NCBI GenBank assembly: GCA_023213395.1 | Contig: CM041465.1 | Span: 244,473,741-244,537,740 of the forward strand | Reading direction: 5' to 3' | Length of the DNA stretch: 64,000 nt | From: Cycas panzhihuaensis | Lineage: Eukaryota; Cycadophyta | Shown: piece after piece, positions 48,380 through 60,872 of the stretch | Position numbering within the stretch: the first letter of the stretch is position 1 | Layout: every line of letters starts with the position of its first letter | Translations under genes and position numbers: made by a program | The notes under the pieces: model-generated | What the model saw: only the letters and a program-made list of their open reading frames with translations | Database searches by the model: none | What the model was told of the DNA's origin: nothing

Positions 48380-49610
48380 TATAGCTAAGTGCTGAGCATC
48401 CAAGGAATTATTGTCCAACAACCCAGGATATGAACTCGATGGCAGTACAATAGTCACCATGCATCTAGAGGTTCTTAGTAATCTAACTCTATCCTAGGAT
48501 ATATGCTGATAAATTCAAAAGTAATGGGTAAGTTCTTATTGCAGTTGCAGAGAGTCTATTCATCCTCCTCCAAATCATGCACCACAAAGTTATTGAGGAA
48601 CATTGCCTACTTCCTTCCTCTGTGAAACTTGGCACCCTGGTTTCATGTAGATTTTATCTGTTTGTTAATAAAATCTATATTAAGAAACAAACCTATACAC
48701 CATGTTCTTGACCTCAATCTAGCTACAATCTAATGTATTTTTCAATCCCCTTCTTTCATCTTTTATCTCACCCTTGCTGCATTCTTCCACTTACCAATTG
48801 TTGTCATAACAACACAACATTTTTGGCATTTTATACTTTTAAGCTAAAAAGGCATTCTATCACCCCTTTTCCTAGATCTATATTTCAATGGATTTTACAA
48901 GCACCAGGGAAGACCCCTGTGCAATAGCACGATCAGGTTTTTACGAGATCTTTTTTATTAAGATATTTGCTTCATTCAGGTTCCCAGCATAACCATACAC
49001 AAATACCATTTCATATTAGATTTAAGTCTTTACTTATCTTATGTAAGCTTCGCCTTGCTTCATCCACTTGGTTGCATGGCTGCAAGTAGAACACCAATGG
49101 AATTATAAGGTGATCTGGCTTTATGCTTAGTTATTGCCTTTAACAAAAGAGCGCCAAGGCATCTTCAACATGACCATGAGTTATATACCTTAATAAAATT
49201 CCATGACCATATCTCCCATAGTCATTTTGTTAGACACCTTGACATTAGACTCTATAGTGCCACATTTGGCATATATTTTTACAAGGGCACTTTCAATGAA
49301 GACATCAACATGCCCATTATCAAGTGATTTTAGTTGTTTTTAAGAGTTGCTAAGATAGCATGAGGTTTCAACACATGAGGATATGCCAAATTATCAACCT
49401 ACAACCCCGCTGGTTGCTTTTGATAAAATAAATGAAGAGATTTTTCAAAGAGCCAATGCCCGCCACATCCACCAATCATTGTATAACATCTTCTTATATT
49501 AAGTGCCTTAAAAGTGGCTAAGTTGTTTTTTATATCATTCCATATTTCCTCTTCTTTAACATGAAGCAAATATTTAACAACCATTTAGATCAACTAAATA
49601 GAATGACATT
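48380..49610 (-). pseudogene. PPR-DYW pseudogene (minus strand)
   Basis: Pieces of a PPR-DYW protein read in order on the minus strand. TMIGGCGGHWLFEKSLHLFY (near 49.45 kb) fits the PPR 'TMIxGxxxHGxxEKALxLF'. Next are DVFIESALVKIYAKCGTIES (near 49.28 kb) and THGHVEDALALF (near 49.17 kb), then IKPDHLI, VDEARRSLHKISKDLNLI, and an E-region-like stretch with MKERG and IEVKNMVYRF (about 48.7 kb). The end has VHDLEEDE and TKNL-stop-MHGDYCTAIEFIS (about 48.45 kb), matching KNLRVCGDCHCATKFISKI of the intact gene at 33.4 kb. At least ten stops and shifts. Relation to the intact gene as source or older family member is open. Confidence 0.75.
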
Positions 49611-50304
49611 TCTATAACACCATTTATCATGTGAAATGCCCTATGTTACCCTTATCAATGGATTTATAAAGTAATAAGATGAATAAAGAACTTCTTTTAC
49701 ACTTACTTTCACTTTCAACAATCGAATTCTCACGACCCCATAACAAAGTGAGGGATTTTCACCATTTGGGCCCTTTATAACAAGTTTGACAAATATAGAT
49801 ACCAAGCTTGGGATTTAATAACAAATGTTCATTGTATATATACCCTCTTTTGGAATTGTTACGCCACTAATCAACATGAAACAAACTAAAATGATGTTAC
49901 TTTAAGGTTCCTATGCTCTCTTGATGTTTGGCCATTACATTAACTAAATAAGGGTGAATTGGAAATCAAAATGAACGTAACCCACCCAATAAGCAAATAT
50001 GATCACCATAAAAAAATCCCTAGAGGATTTAATCTTCACTAAGCTAATTTCTTTAAACATTGTTCACTCCATTGTTTTAGCCATAAAATTATATTAAAGT
50101 TTGATAATTTAGTTCCTATTGGACATTCACATCAATTTTATTCTCTACATTTAATTAACCAGGGTATCAATCTGATCTCTAGCCAAAATCCTTGTGATAT
50201 TTTCAGTCCAATATAGATTAAAGAATATGATAAATATATAGTTTTTTATTTTTTAGGTACAAAGTTGTGCTAATTATGTCCATCTTAGAAAGACCTTTGG
50301 CAAC
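49611..50304. other. AT-rich spacer before LTR C; nothing recognised
   Basis: May hold a further decayed N-terminal part of the PPR pseudogene; no clear motif. Confidence 0.35.
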
Positions 50305-52473
50305 TGGTTTCCAGCTCCCGGGAATGGGTTCTGGGCAAGTCGACTCAGGTAAGTGCAAGTATGCTTCTATCCTTTGTCTTTATTGCTTCTCTAGAAAGGT
50401 AAATAGAAGCATCATTTCATTGCATAGCTGATTGACACATTTGAGCGATCATCTTACACCTGTTACTTGATCATACTGCTTGTTACTCTTTTAGACTATG
50501 ACGATCAATGGGACATGCATCCCCATGGTACTCCACAACCCTCATATGCACCTCCACATTGTCCTAAGCACCACTCAACCTGTGTGATCCGTCACACCCC
50601 GTGCCATATCACAACCCTTAGCACCCCATTGAGTGTAATTGGTTTATCCTTATTCTAATTATCAGTTTCTTGGGAGTCCTGCCACTTTGGTACCCCATCC
50701 GGTTTAGGTCATCTTCCCTATTTGACTGTCCCCAGCCATGTGGACAGAGGGCCGACCCCTCATAGGCCTAGGGTACCCCCTTTAAGACTTCCAAGCATCC
50801 TCCCTTTGGCTTATTTTGGTCTCTATCACTGCATCACGGCAAATGTCGCGGTACTGTGGTAAACTTTGTGGTACTGCGAAGTTTGCTGCGGGGCGACTTT
50901 TATAACTTATTTTTTAAAATCTGCCATGGTAAATTTTATTTTTTTCGCGAAATTGCCACGTGGCTTCGACACCTCTTGAGCCTTACTTCAACCCTAATCG
51001 TCCATTCAGCCTAGGGTTAGGTATAAAGCAAAAAACAACCTCATTTTCCACCTCTTCTTCCACCTTCATTTCTCTCTTCTCTCTCTTTCATAGGAGTTTT
51101 CTATAGGAGCACCCTGTAATACTCAAGTTCCCTGTGTTCTAGCCCGAGATTCGCCCATTGCAGCTCTGATCCACTGCAGCAGGCTCACCAACTAACGTCT
51201 CCAAGCAAGGATTCGTTCCCAAGTTTGGCCTCCACGCCCTTCCTACAACTTTCAGCGAGATTATTTCTAGATTGCAACACCTTCCTAAGGATACCCTATA
51301 AGCATACCAAATCTGCTATTTTCTGCTATCTTCAGGGGCAGATCTGCCTCCTACGCAGCCCAGCAGGTATTTTCCATTGTTATTCCATATCTTTCCTTGG
51401 GTTTGTCATGTAAAAGGTTAGGTTTTTAAGCACATCATTCCTTTCCTTGTTTTCTTTGATGTATACAGGAGGTATTCCTCAATTCCTTGTTCTCTTGCCC
51501 TCTTAATCTCCCTATTCTCTCTTGGTTTTTTCCAAGGAGGCTGTAGGAGAGGACCTATAAAGATTGAGAGAAAGAAGCTAAGGCGGGATCCATACCCACT
51601 AGGCCTGCTCCTCAAGGGCAAACCCCTTCTCCTCTTTCCTCTCCTTCACTTGTGCCTCTTTTCGGTCACCAGGGAGTCTTTGGGATTTGGCCTATGCTGG
51701 ATATCAGTGTATGTAGCCCTTGTTGCACTGTTTCTGGGCCTGCACACCTCTTTTGGGCAGCTCTTCTAGCCCCAAACGATGTCCTCTATTCATCCTGGGT
51801 CCCGGCATAGCTGATGTTACAATTTGCTGCCCATAGCATACTTGCAACATAGGCAACTTTCACAAACCTCGTAGTGCTTGTTTCCTTTACTGCCCACTAC
51901 TAATAGGCTATCCTAATCTGCTGTACCCTATTTCTAAGGGTAGCATGGAGGTGTACTTGCCAGAGGGTTAGCTATTCCGAGGCTAACCTCCCCTTGCCTT
52001 GGCATGTGTTATTGGTTTTTTTGGGAGATTATAGAGTTACTTTTGGTGGAAGATTACCTAACTTGAAACATTCTAACTTACAACATTGCAGCATTTTACT
52101 TTTGCATAAGTATACATATATTGGCTTTGTATCCTAGCAACCCCTTTGAAAAGAGCAAGGAACTTTGTGATTGTAGGTTTGCTACGCCATTTGTGGAGAA
52201 AGTTAAATGATGACAATCCAGGTGTGTTCCTTGGCCTCCATTTTTTTTGGTTGTTCTATCCTTTACATAGTTCATTTTTCCTTTACATTTTCTTGCTTCT
52301 TTCCTTTCATCTTTGGGGGAGATAAGAAAACCCCTATGCTACTCATGTGACAGGAAAAGGGAAAGAGGAAGCGGGCATAGCGCAAGGTGAAGATCACGTT
52401 TTAGCTATATCATTCTTCCAAGTACGCTGCTCTCATTTCGTAGGTCTTTTCGTGTTTCCTTTAGCTTGCATGT
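50305..52473 (+). repeat. Truncated LTR 'C' of a Tat-like element, interrupted by element B
   Basis: Aligns in order with LTR B (52474-55241): the start TTTCCAGCTCCCGGGAATGG, 'GTCGACTCAGGTAAG', 'GAAGTTTGC', 'TTATTTTTTAAAATCTG', 'TTGCCACGTGG', TATAAAG at 51022-51028, and 'GGGTTAGCTATTCCGAGGCT'. It stops about four fifths along, where B begins. The remainder would lie beyond B's 3' end, outside this window. Confidence 0.8.
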
Positions 52474-55241
52474 TGTTTCCCGGCTACCGGGAATGGTTAT
52501 GAACAGGTCGACTCAGGTAGGCTCAAGTATACTTCTTCCTTTTCGCTTGTGCCATTTCTTTGGAGAGGTTGACAAAAGTGTTGCCTCTCTGCATGACTGC
52601 TTGCTTCATTTGTGTGATTACTTTGTATTTGTTGCCTGTTCATGCTGCCTGTCGTATCGTGAGCCTATGACGACCCAACGAGACCTACCTTTCCATAAGG
52701 CAGGCATCCCCATGGCACTTTATGACTCTCTGTGCTATCTCCACACCAGCTCGAGTTTCTGCTAGACTGTATAACCCATTCATGCGTCGACCTTGAGTTC
52801 CGAGCACCTCATTTCTAGGACCTTTTGTCCATTGATATTTGCTTGCTTCTGTCCACGTGCATTTTGGACTGTCTCAGCCACCTAGATAGGAGGGCCAGCC
52901 CCTCCTAGGCCTGCCACATCACCTCCTAAAGCTCTCGGAACCTAGAATTCTTCCATTACGGTTGTCTCAAGATCACATAAACTTAGCAGATCGCAAAGTT
53001 TACCGTGGTACCGTGAAGTTTGCCGCAGTGCGACTGTTGTCAATTATTTTTTAAAATCTGTCGTGGCAACTCTCGCGTTTCCCACAGAATTGCCACGTGG
53101 TCTCACACCCACCTTAGCCCTATTCACTCACTTAGGGCTGGGATGGGTATAAGTATCAAAACCCTTATCATTTTGTCTCTCTTAGGTCATTTTTTTTCTC
53201 TCCAACACAACAATTCCTGCTGTAACTCTTGCTCTCCTACTCTTTCTGCTATAGGTGTACTTGCAGGCCTGCATTTCCTACACCCCAGGCTAGGATTTGC
53301 CTGCAACTCCTTGCTTCCATGGTGGGAAACCTCTCTCCAGGTTTTATCAAGCGATTTTGGTGATGATTCTTCTCCAACTCGCCCAACAAGTGTCCCTTTC
53401 AGCTGTCCGTTGGAATCTCTCCTGCAAACCCTTATAGGGGTCCTCTTCTTCGCTATTAGCAGGCCCAGATCTGCCATATATTTGCCCAACAGGTCTCCCA
53501 AACCCTTCTCTTCCATATTTATGGTAAGTTATCCCCATTTTGGACCTATTGCTTGTCTTATTTACCTGTTTCCTTCAGGTCTCACCGTTGCAAAGTGTTT
53601 TTCCATTATATTTGGCTTGTTGCCTCCCAGCTCCACCTTTCTCTTCGCTAATTTTCTTCAAGGGAGCAGCGAGAGAAGAGTCACAAGGTTGGGTGAAGAG
53701 AGTAAGGTGGGGCAGCTCCCCTTTTCAGTCCTTCTCTCCAAGGGTAACCCCTTCCCACCTTCTCTTGTCTTGCTCCATGCTCTTCTTGGGATTATTAGGA
53801 GTGATTGAGCCCTAGGCTTGCGCTAGATCATCAGCGTACGCAGCCCCTTGATGTGCTAATTCCAGGCCTACTCGCCTCTTGTTTGAACCCTTGTAGTGTC
53901 CCTTGTGTTGTTGGGTACCCCTTGATACCATTGGCAAGGGTTTGTGCACCGAATTGCTGCCCATAACAACTCCGTGTCTTGCATATTTCCCAATGCTTTG
54001 TTACCCTTTTCTTGGCTCTCCTTGGCTGTCCTTAGTTGCCTTTATCACCACCTTACTGTGCTTGGGAGTTGTGTGGAGATTCCAGCGAAGGGTTGGCTAT
54101 CCTGAGGCTTCCCTTGCCCCATCTTTGCTTGATGTTTGTCCTTGCTTGAGAGAGGGTTTTAGAGCTTGTTACAGCAACTGTTTTTGCTAACACTTTAACA
54201 CAAATATCACATATATACTTGCATATACATAGTTTATCTTTTGTAGCCCCTTCTTGGAAGAGATAAATCCATGCATTTGTAGGTTGTCATGGTGCTTTCA
54301 TAAAGGTATAAAGTGTTCGGATCTAGGTAAGGTCTACTGCTTTGTTTCTTTTCTTTTGCTTCTTTCCTTTTCACTTTCTTTTCATAAAGGGGAAGGTAAG
54401 GAAGCCCTTGTCATACATGTCAAGACTTGGTCACACCTCCTTGGATTGATGCGGGGATGTACGTCGCGCATGGGTGAGGTCCTCCATCGGCCGCTACATC
54501 TTTCGGGTACATGCATCCTCCCTTTAACCCTCGCTTTCCCTTTCTTACTTTTATTTAGGATCTATATGTTAGTTAAGTAGGTTGCACATAAAAGTGAAAG
54601 GGGAAACAATATCTTTTATTTACGATTGTATGTTTGCACATCGTACATTTGACCCTCATAGGAAAAGGACCTATAGGAGACTTATCCTTTTCTTTTCCTT
54701 TGCTTGCAAAGCTTAGTTTGCCCACTCGGTTTATTCCTACTTGGCATTATTTGCTTGCATACGTGACACCTATTCCCATTTCCTTTCCTGTTTTCTTTTC
54801 GGATCATTAGGGGAAACTTTGGTTTAGTTGTCCCATTCTCATTTCTCTCTCCCCCTCTTGGCCTTATTTGCTTGGTCAAATAACCAAGAGGAACCCGGTC
54901 TCATCGTAGGCTATCGCCTACTTTGTCCCCGCTTGTTTCCCTCCATCATAAGGAAACCATTGAGGACCCCTCTCTTCCCCTTCCATCCATCCAAGGGTGG
55001 GAGGATCTTCCTCTCGAGTTTATCCAGACTACCTTTCTTTTTCTCCCTCTTTCTCTTTGGGATAGAGGACCACTACAAGGCAATTGGTTATCATCCATAG
55101 GTCCTGAACTCGCGCTCCGGTGCACAGGGCGCCCTGCTTGTTACTTACTTCGCTTGTAAGCTTTCACCCGTACCTTCGATACCACCATCGACTATCATCA
55201 TTCCTACCGAGCTAGGTGATTATCCTGTAGACGCGCATCCA
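52474..55241 (+). repeat. 5' LTR of element B
   Basis: 2768 bp, starts TGTTTCCCGGCTACCGGGAA (a perfect inverted repeat with 7-bp arms, 52477-52493) and ends GCGCATCCA. TATA-like TATAAG at 53148-53153. Several open stretches inside (one of 262 codons at 53020) are not kept as protein in LTR C and are not called as genes. Confidence 0.85.
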
Positions 55242-55242
55242 C

Positions 55243-55260
55243 TGGTGACCATACTGGGGA
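55243..55260 (+). other. Putative primer binding site of element B
   Basis: TGGTGACCATACTGGGGA starts one base after the LTR end. The tRNA was not identified. Confidence 0.65.
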
Positions 55261-55405
55261 CTTGCAAGTAAGGGGGCTAGTTCTTATCTATTCCTGTTAA
55301 TACTATTACCTTCTAGTGCTCTCCTCCACTTCATCTTTTGTTGGGCAGCCCCCAACACACTCACTTTGCATCTTTTCCTTCTTCTAAAGTGTTGGCGAGT
55401 TTTGT

Positions 55406-57526
55406 ATGCGACGTTTCTCACGTCGCCTACGTGGTTTGCCTCCATTGTTAGAAGATCCCGGGTATTGTCACCTTTCATCGTCGAATTCTGATTCGACAAT
55501 GGAAAGATACCCTTCCGATTGGGCCTATCATGCATTTGCTTCGGGAACTCATGAGTTCCCTGCATCCATTCCAGGATCCACCTAAGAGAGTGACAATCCT
55601 ATTTACTACCTGGGTGATCAACATCACCCACTTGACACCCATCCTTCTACCCATACGGTAGAAGACCTATCTCTTCTTGAGATTCACCATCCAGTTGGTG
55701 ATTCTTGTAAGGAGCGTCCTAGGGGGTCTACTTCATTCGAGGTCCCATCTACCTCTTATGATCATGTGGATACCCCTCCTACTGACGTGGTTGAAGCTCT
55801 TAGCGAGTGCTTTCGAGCTACTCGTCTTCAATCACGTCCTAGATAGTTTGAAGATGTCTTACATGGTGGAGCGTCTTCCTCGTCTGCTCCTCTCTCACCT
55901 TCTTCATCTGCATCTACACCTCCCACAACAAGTAACCCTTTCGTACCTATACATTCATCCCACTCCATCCCTACACCTACTTTAGAGATGCATGTTACGC
56001 CTTCCATTTCTCGTCATGGTCCTAGCTCTTCGAGACCCTCTCGTGGCGTGTCTTTCTCCCAACTTGGGGTTAGCATACCTTTTCCAAGTCAAGTTAATGT
56101 GCCACCTCCTAACGTAGCGCATACATTTCCTAGTAGGCCTAGAGGTCCTACTAACGTTACTACTACTAGTCATGTGGGACCTGCTCCCACGTATCCTTAA
56201 AACCAACCTAATGGTTCTTCTCTTTACATACCCCCGGGTTATACTTCTCAACCCTGGGGGCAGGGTAAAGGGAATCATATTCCAGCTTGCGACGTGGACC
56301 CACTATATCCATATAGGGTTGCACCACCTACGGATGGCCCATATGGACAAAACTCGGTTCCACACCCTTCTTTTCCACCATCTAGCGTGGCCTCTTACGC
56401 TGCGCCTTTATAGGGGAACCTAGCTTCCTTTCAAGGCGCTTATCCTCAAGCCCCTTTCTAGCAAAGGGCGCTTCCTCAAAGAGGGATGGGTTTACCACCC
56501 CCATCCATTCCTTGTTTATTACCTCCTATATCGTTTGTCGATCCTACGGTCCATGCAAGGGCACGTCCCTTCATGGATTATAGATCGACACCATTATCTA
56601 TTGAGGCATTAAGAACCAACTTACCGCCTCATCCTCCCGAAGTTCCTAAGTTCGACGGAACTTCATCATAAGACCCAGCGGAGCACATCCGTAGTTTCTT
56701 TATGGCGTGTATTGATTACTGGGCCTATGATCACATCATAATGAAGTTATTTCTACGATCTTTACAAGGTGATGCCCTTAAATGGTTTTATCGCCTGCTA
56801 ACTCATTCTATTTTCTCGTTCCAACAACTTGTGAATGAGTTCATCAATTATTTTGATGTTGCTCGCCCATTCGAAAGTGGAATGAAATCTCTTCTTTCGC
56901 TCAAACAAGGTCACGATGAGATGAATCGTGACTTTGTGTGGTGATTTCATGACCTTCTTCATTCCACTAAGGCTATTTTGCCCGAGGAATTGAAGAGGGA
57001 TCTCTTCGTCAATGCACTTCGCCTTGAAGTCCATGTAAAAGTCCTTAAGATGGGGGTGACTACATGCGACTCCGCTATCGCAAAATGCTTAGCGCTTGAG
57101 GCTATTGAAATCTAGGCTGGACTCAAGAAGCCTCTCAAGCCCTCGCAACGACGTGAGATATCACCTCCAACTAAAGAGACCAAATCACAACAATCCACTA
57201 GGTCCTCTTCTCATCCAACTGAGAAGACCCTAGATCTGCTTACATCCGCTATACATTCATTTGAATGTACCATGAAGGAACTTAAACTGCAAGCTCCTTC
57301 ATCACCCACTTCTAACAAACAAATACAACAAGCTACTCAAGCTTCTCTCCGTAGGAATGGTAACGCCCAGTTCTCTCAAGCGAGGAAACCTGATCCCTCA
57401 CTTGAGAAGAAGTGGTTTTCCATTCATGGGGAGTGTTTCCATGATGACTCACATTGTAGGGCCCAGCATCCTAGGGACGCCCCCGGCATGACTCATCCCT
57501 TAAGTGGGCCTCAAGGCCCAATCTAG
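55406..57526 (+). pseudogene. gag: gag of element B (stops only, single frame)
   Basis: The ATG at 55406 is chosen because it matches the start in A (7744). One frame runs to 57526 with about eight in-frame stops. N-terminal part: SDWAYHAFASGTHEF, then a Pro/Ser-rich region. The gag core begins PFMDYRSTPLSIEALRTNL (56.57 kb), DYWAYDHIIMKLFLRSLQGD, LVNEFINYFDVARPFESGMK and LPEELKRDLFVNAL (57.0 kb). The nucleocapsid end has KKWFSIHGECFHDDSHC (zinc-knuckle-like; the first Cys seen in A is Phe here). A C-run near 57.48 kb shifts the frame before pol; comparison with A suggests one long gag-pol frame originally. Confidence 0.85.
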
Positions 57527-59385
57527 ACCAACTGGTCCACAAAGATCTATTGCCTAAACATGGGGAACGTGATCGTAATACTTAGCCCAAAAACAACCGG
57601 AACTAGGGAAGATCACTGAATTCCCGTCCTTCCCGTGATAAAGGGAAGGACGCTCGGGATTCATCTTCTTCTTCGCGTTCCCCTCACCGACGTACTCCTT
57701 CACCTTCGCAGTCCCAGAACAAGGAAAAGAAGGTAATCCAAATGCTTGAGGCTACTCCCCTATATGCCCTTACTCAGTCTCAAGCCGCTAAAGAGGCAAC
57801 TGGCGCTTCTTCTTCTGTCCCACACTCTGATCCTCTTTCAGAAAACTCCTATTTGGAAGTGCCGCTATTTCCTAAGGCCATTCCTGTACGTCCTGGTCGT
57901 TATAATTTTTTAATAGAACTTACCCAACCCACTGCGAAAGGGAAGCCTTTCTCTATCGTTGATGAGCTCCATACTGTCATTGCGGGAATGTCCTTGATGG
58001 ATGTTTTGAGGAGTTGTCCTGAATAATGGACTCTCCTTTTAGAAGCTTTAGGATTGAATGATGCGCCCATTCACGCTTTGGGTGTTACCCAAAGTCATGA
58101 GCCCGCCATTTCCTTTGACCCTAAAGACCTTCCCCCTGCGTGTGAAAGGGAACGCCAATGGAACTTCCCATTCACTATCACTATTGACACTCTTGACTGT
58201 ACTCTGTGAAGGACTGTTGTCGACAACAGTTCTTCCATGAATACCATGCTCTTGCGCGTTATGCAAGAGCTTGGCATTTCTGTCTTGGAACCTGTTCCAT
58301 GGTGATGCCAAAGCTACGACGGTAGCGAAAAGACTCCATTATGATCTGTTTCGATCCTACTCACTCTCGAGGGCAAGACTGTCCTCGCTGACATTGTAGT
58401 CCTTGACGTTGACATCGACTACAATCTTCTCTTGGGTCGACCATAGCTCGATCAGATGGGAGCCGTGTGTTCGACCCGCTAGGGGCAACTTAAATTCATC
58501 CACGATGGACGGATGAGGGTTGTTTCCCGCGAACGCCCACCTGTTAAGCAAACTCGTCTGATTAAGCAAGCGAGCCAAGGCCATTCTACTCACGCCTCAG
58601 CTTGCTCCATCGACATACCTGATCCATCCTACATTGAAGAAGATCCCATATCTTCTTCCTCTAGTCTCACGCGTTTTGCTCCTATCGGTGTTGGGAGCTA
58701 TGGGTACCTCGCCTTGTTTAGCGACGATGAGTCCCATGACGAGGATAAGGGCTTTCCTCACCCTGTTTCTTTCCTCCATATTAGTAGGATGCACCCTTCT
58801 TGTTCTAGGTCCTAACCTAGAGCCCCTCTCATTAGTAAGACTAGTCACCCCGTTGTGTCTCATGTCATTGCACGCATTGATCCACGACTCATTGATCTTT
58901 CCTCTCCGTCACCCTCCGTAGGTGATGGTTTCGAGAAACTTCCTTTTACTCCTTCCGAGGAGCCCCTTCTTAACTCTCTTTTAGAGTCTTGTGAGGAGGT
59001 TAGACATCTTAACGACCATCACGATCCCATTGTCCCCACTTCCTCCAGCACTTTATCTATTCGGAGTAAGGTCATCCATGGGGTGGATTACTTCGAAGAT
59101 GATAAAGCCTTGCTTGAGTACTTAGTGGACTCTACACCCAAATTTCCTTCTGGTCACCATAGGCTTGGCCACCAGAAGATTCTGGTGATCGGGTCCACAC
59201 TCGTTGACCTAATCCCATCCCCTATTCCATCTCTTCCTATTGACCTTGCCCCTCTCCATTTTGAGGAGGGGAATGCCATGTGCATGGGGGTGACCCAAGA
59301 CATAGTCTTAGCTCCTGGCAAGGTCATTAAGGTGGGGGCAGAATGCTCTCCTGATGAGGTAAGGGAATATTCCCTTTTATTCTGA
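57527..59385 (+). pseudogene. pol: Protease region of element B pol (broken)
   Basis: Starts NLDQLVHKDLLPKHGE, then a Ser/Arg-rich stretch and VIQMLEATPLYALTQSQAA. The protease active-site loop reads TVVDNSSSMNT (58.22 kb): the Gly of DxGSS is Ser. The end reads DYNLLLGRP-stop-LDQMGA (58.43 kb). A linker follows with GVGSYGYLALFSDDESHDE and HHRLGHQKILVIGSTLVDL. About six stops. Confidence 0.82.
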
Positions 59386-60872
59386 GAGTTCTGGGATGTC
59401 TTTATGTGGGATTATTCTAACATGAAGGGAATTGACCCCTCTATTGTCACCCATAATCTTACTACCATTCTTGGTGCCTATCCCATGTGCTAGAAGCAGC
59501 GTCCTCTCCACACTAAACTCTCGGCCGCCGTCAAGATGGAGATTGAGAAGCTTTTGGATGCTAGACTTGTCACTTTTATCGACTACCCTAAATGGGTATC
59601 CAACATTGTTCTCGTTGCTAAAAAAACGGGACCATCCAGATATGCATTGATTTTTGTGATATGAACAACGCATGTCCTAAAGACAACTTTCTACTCCCTT
59701 TCATCGATCAAATCATTGATTGAACTACCAGGTTCGAAGTTATGTTCTTGATGGATGGCTTCTCTAGCTACAATAAGATCCAAATATCTCCTGAAGACCG
59801 CCATAAGATGACCTTCACCACCCCGTGGGGTACCTTTACCTACAAGGCAATGCCCTTCGGTTTGAAGAATGCAGGTGCTACTTACCAAAGACTGATGCAT
59901 TTTATCTTCTATGACCTCATCGACAACACATTGGAGGTCTTTATAAATGACATGATGGGTCTCTCATGTGTCAGGGCCCATCATCTCTTTGACTTACGGG
60001 CTATCTTCACTCGATGCCACAAGTACCATGTAAGCTTAAACCCGCTCAAATGCATGTTTGCCGTTACTTCTGGCAAGCTCCTTAGATTTCTTATGTCAAA
60101 ACAAGGAATTCAGATTGACCCTGACAAAGTCAAGGCAATCCTTGATATGCCGCCTATTAGAACCTAATGACAGATCAAGTCATTTCTAGGTAGGCTCAGT
60201 TTCCTTAGGTGCTTCCTAGCAGACTTCACCGTAAGCGCCAAACCCCTGACAAACCTATTGAAGAAGGGAGCTCCATTTGTTTGGTTTGATAAGGCCCAAC
60301 AAGCCTTTGAAGGACTTAAGAAAGCCCTTGCTTCTACTTCTACGTTGGCATCCCCTTATTTCGATAGGCCCTTCGTTTTTTATACCTCGGCGACTGACGA
60401 GTCCCTGGGTACTATGTTGGTTCAGGAGAACGACTCAGGAGTCGAGAGAACCATCTACTTTATCAACCGCACCCTTGTGGCTGTCGAACTTAACTACTCT
60501 CCAGCTGAGAATGAATGTCTCTCCTTGGTCCATGCGACCAAGACGTTTAGACATTACTTGCTTGGTAGCACCACCAAGGTGATCATCCAATTTGATCCCT
60601 TGCGATATCTGCTTACTCGTTCAGACCTGACAAGTAGGGCTAGCCGTTGGGCTGTCCTACTTCAGGAGTTTGATTTTTATATCGTTAAGAGAAAATCAAA
60701 GAAAGGGATGGTAGTGGCTGAGAAGCTCACAGATGCCCCTATCATTAACTTGCTCGATACCCCTGTTGACGATTCCCTTCCTGATGAGTCCATCTTGACT
60801 ATTCAGGACGTCCTTCCCCATCCACTCATTGACAATGAGTGGTATGGCAACATTATACGGTATCTCACATAG
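59386..60872 (+). pseudogene. pol: Reverse transcriptase and Ty3-type RNase H of element B (broken, FIND box)
   Basis: Starts EFWDVFMWDYSNMKGIDPSI. The run of seven As at about 59623-59629 has lost one base relative to the expected reading and shifts the frame. RT motifs: LMDGFSSYNKIQISPEDRHK (59.75 kb) and TPWGTFTYKAMPFGLKN; the catalytic box at 59940-59951 is F-I-N-D instead of F-x-D-D (A still has FMDD). RNase H from 60258 (204 open codons): KKGAPFVWFDKAQQAFEGLK, TSATDESLGTML, NRTLVAVELNYSPAENECL and KRKSKKGMVVAEKLTDAP, ending DNEWYGNIIRYLT. Confidence 0.88.

Noticed and set aside
53020-53808. 262-codon open frame inside LTR B
   Set aside because: Lies in the LTR, is not preserved as protein in LTR C or the LTRs of A, and matches no family I know.
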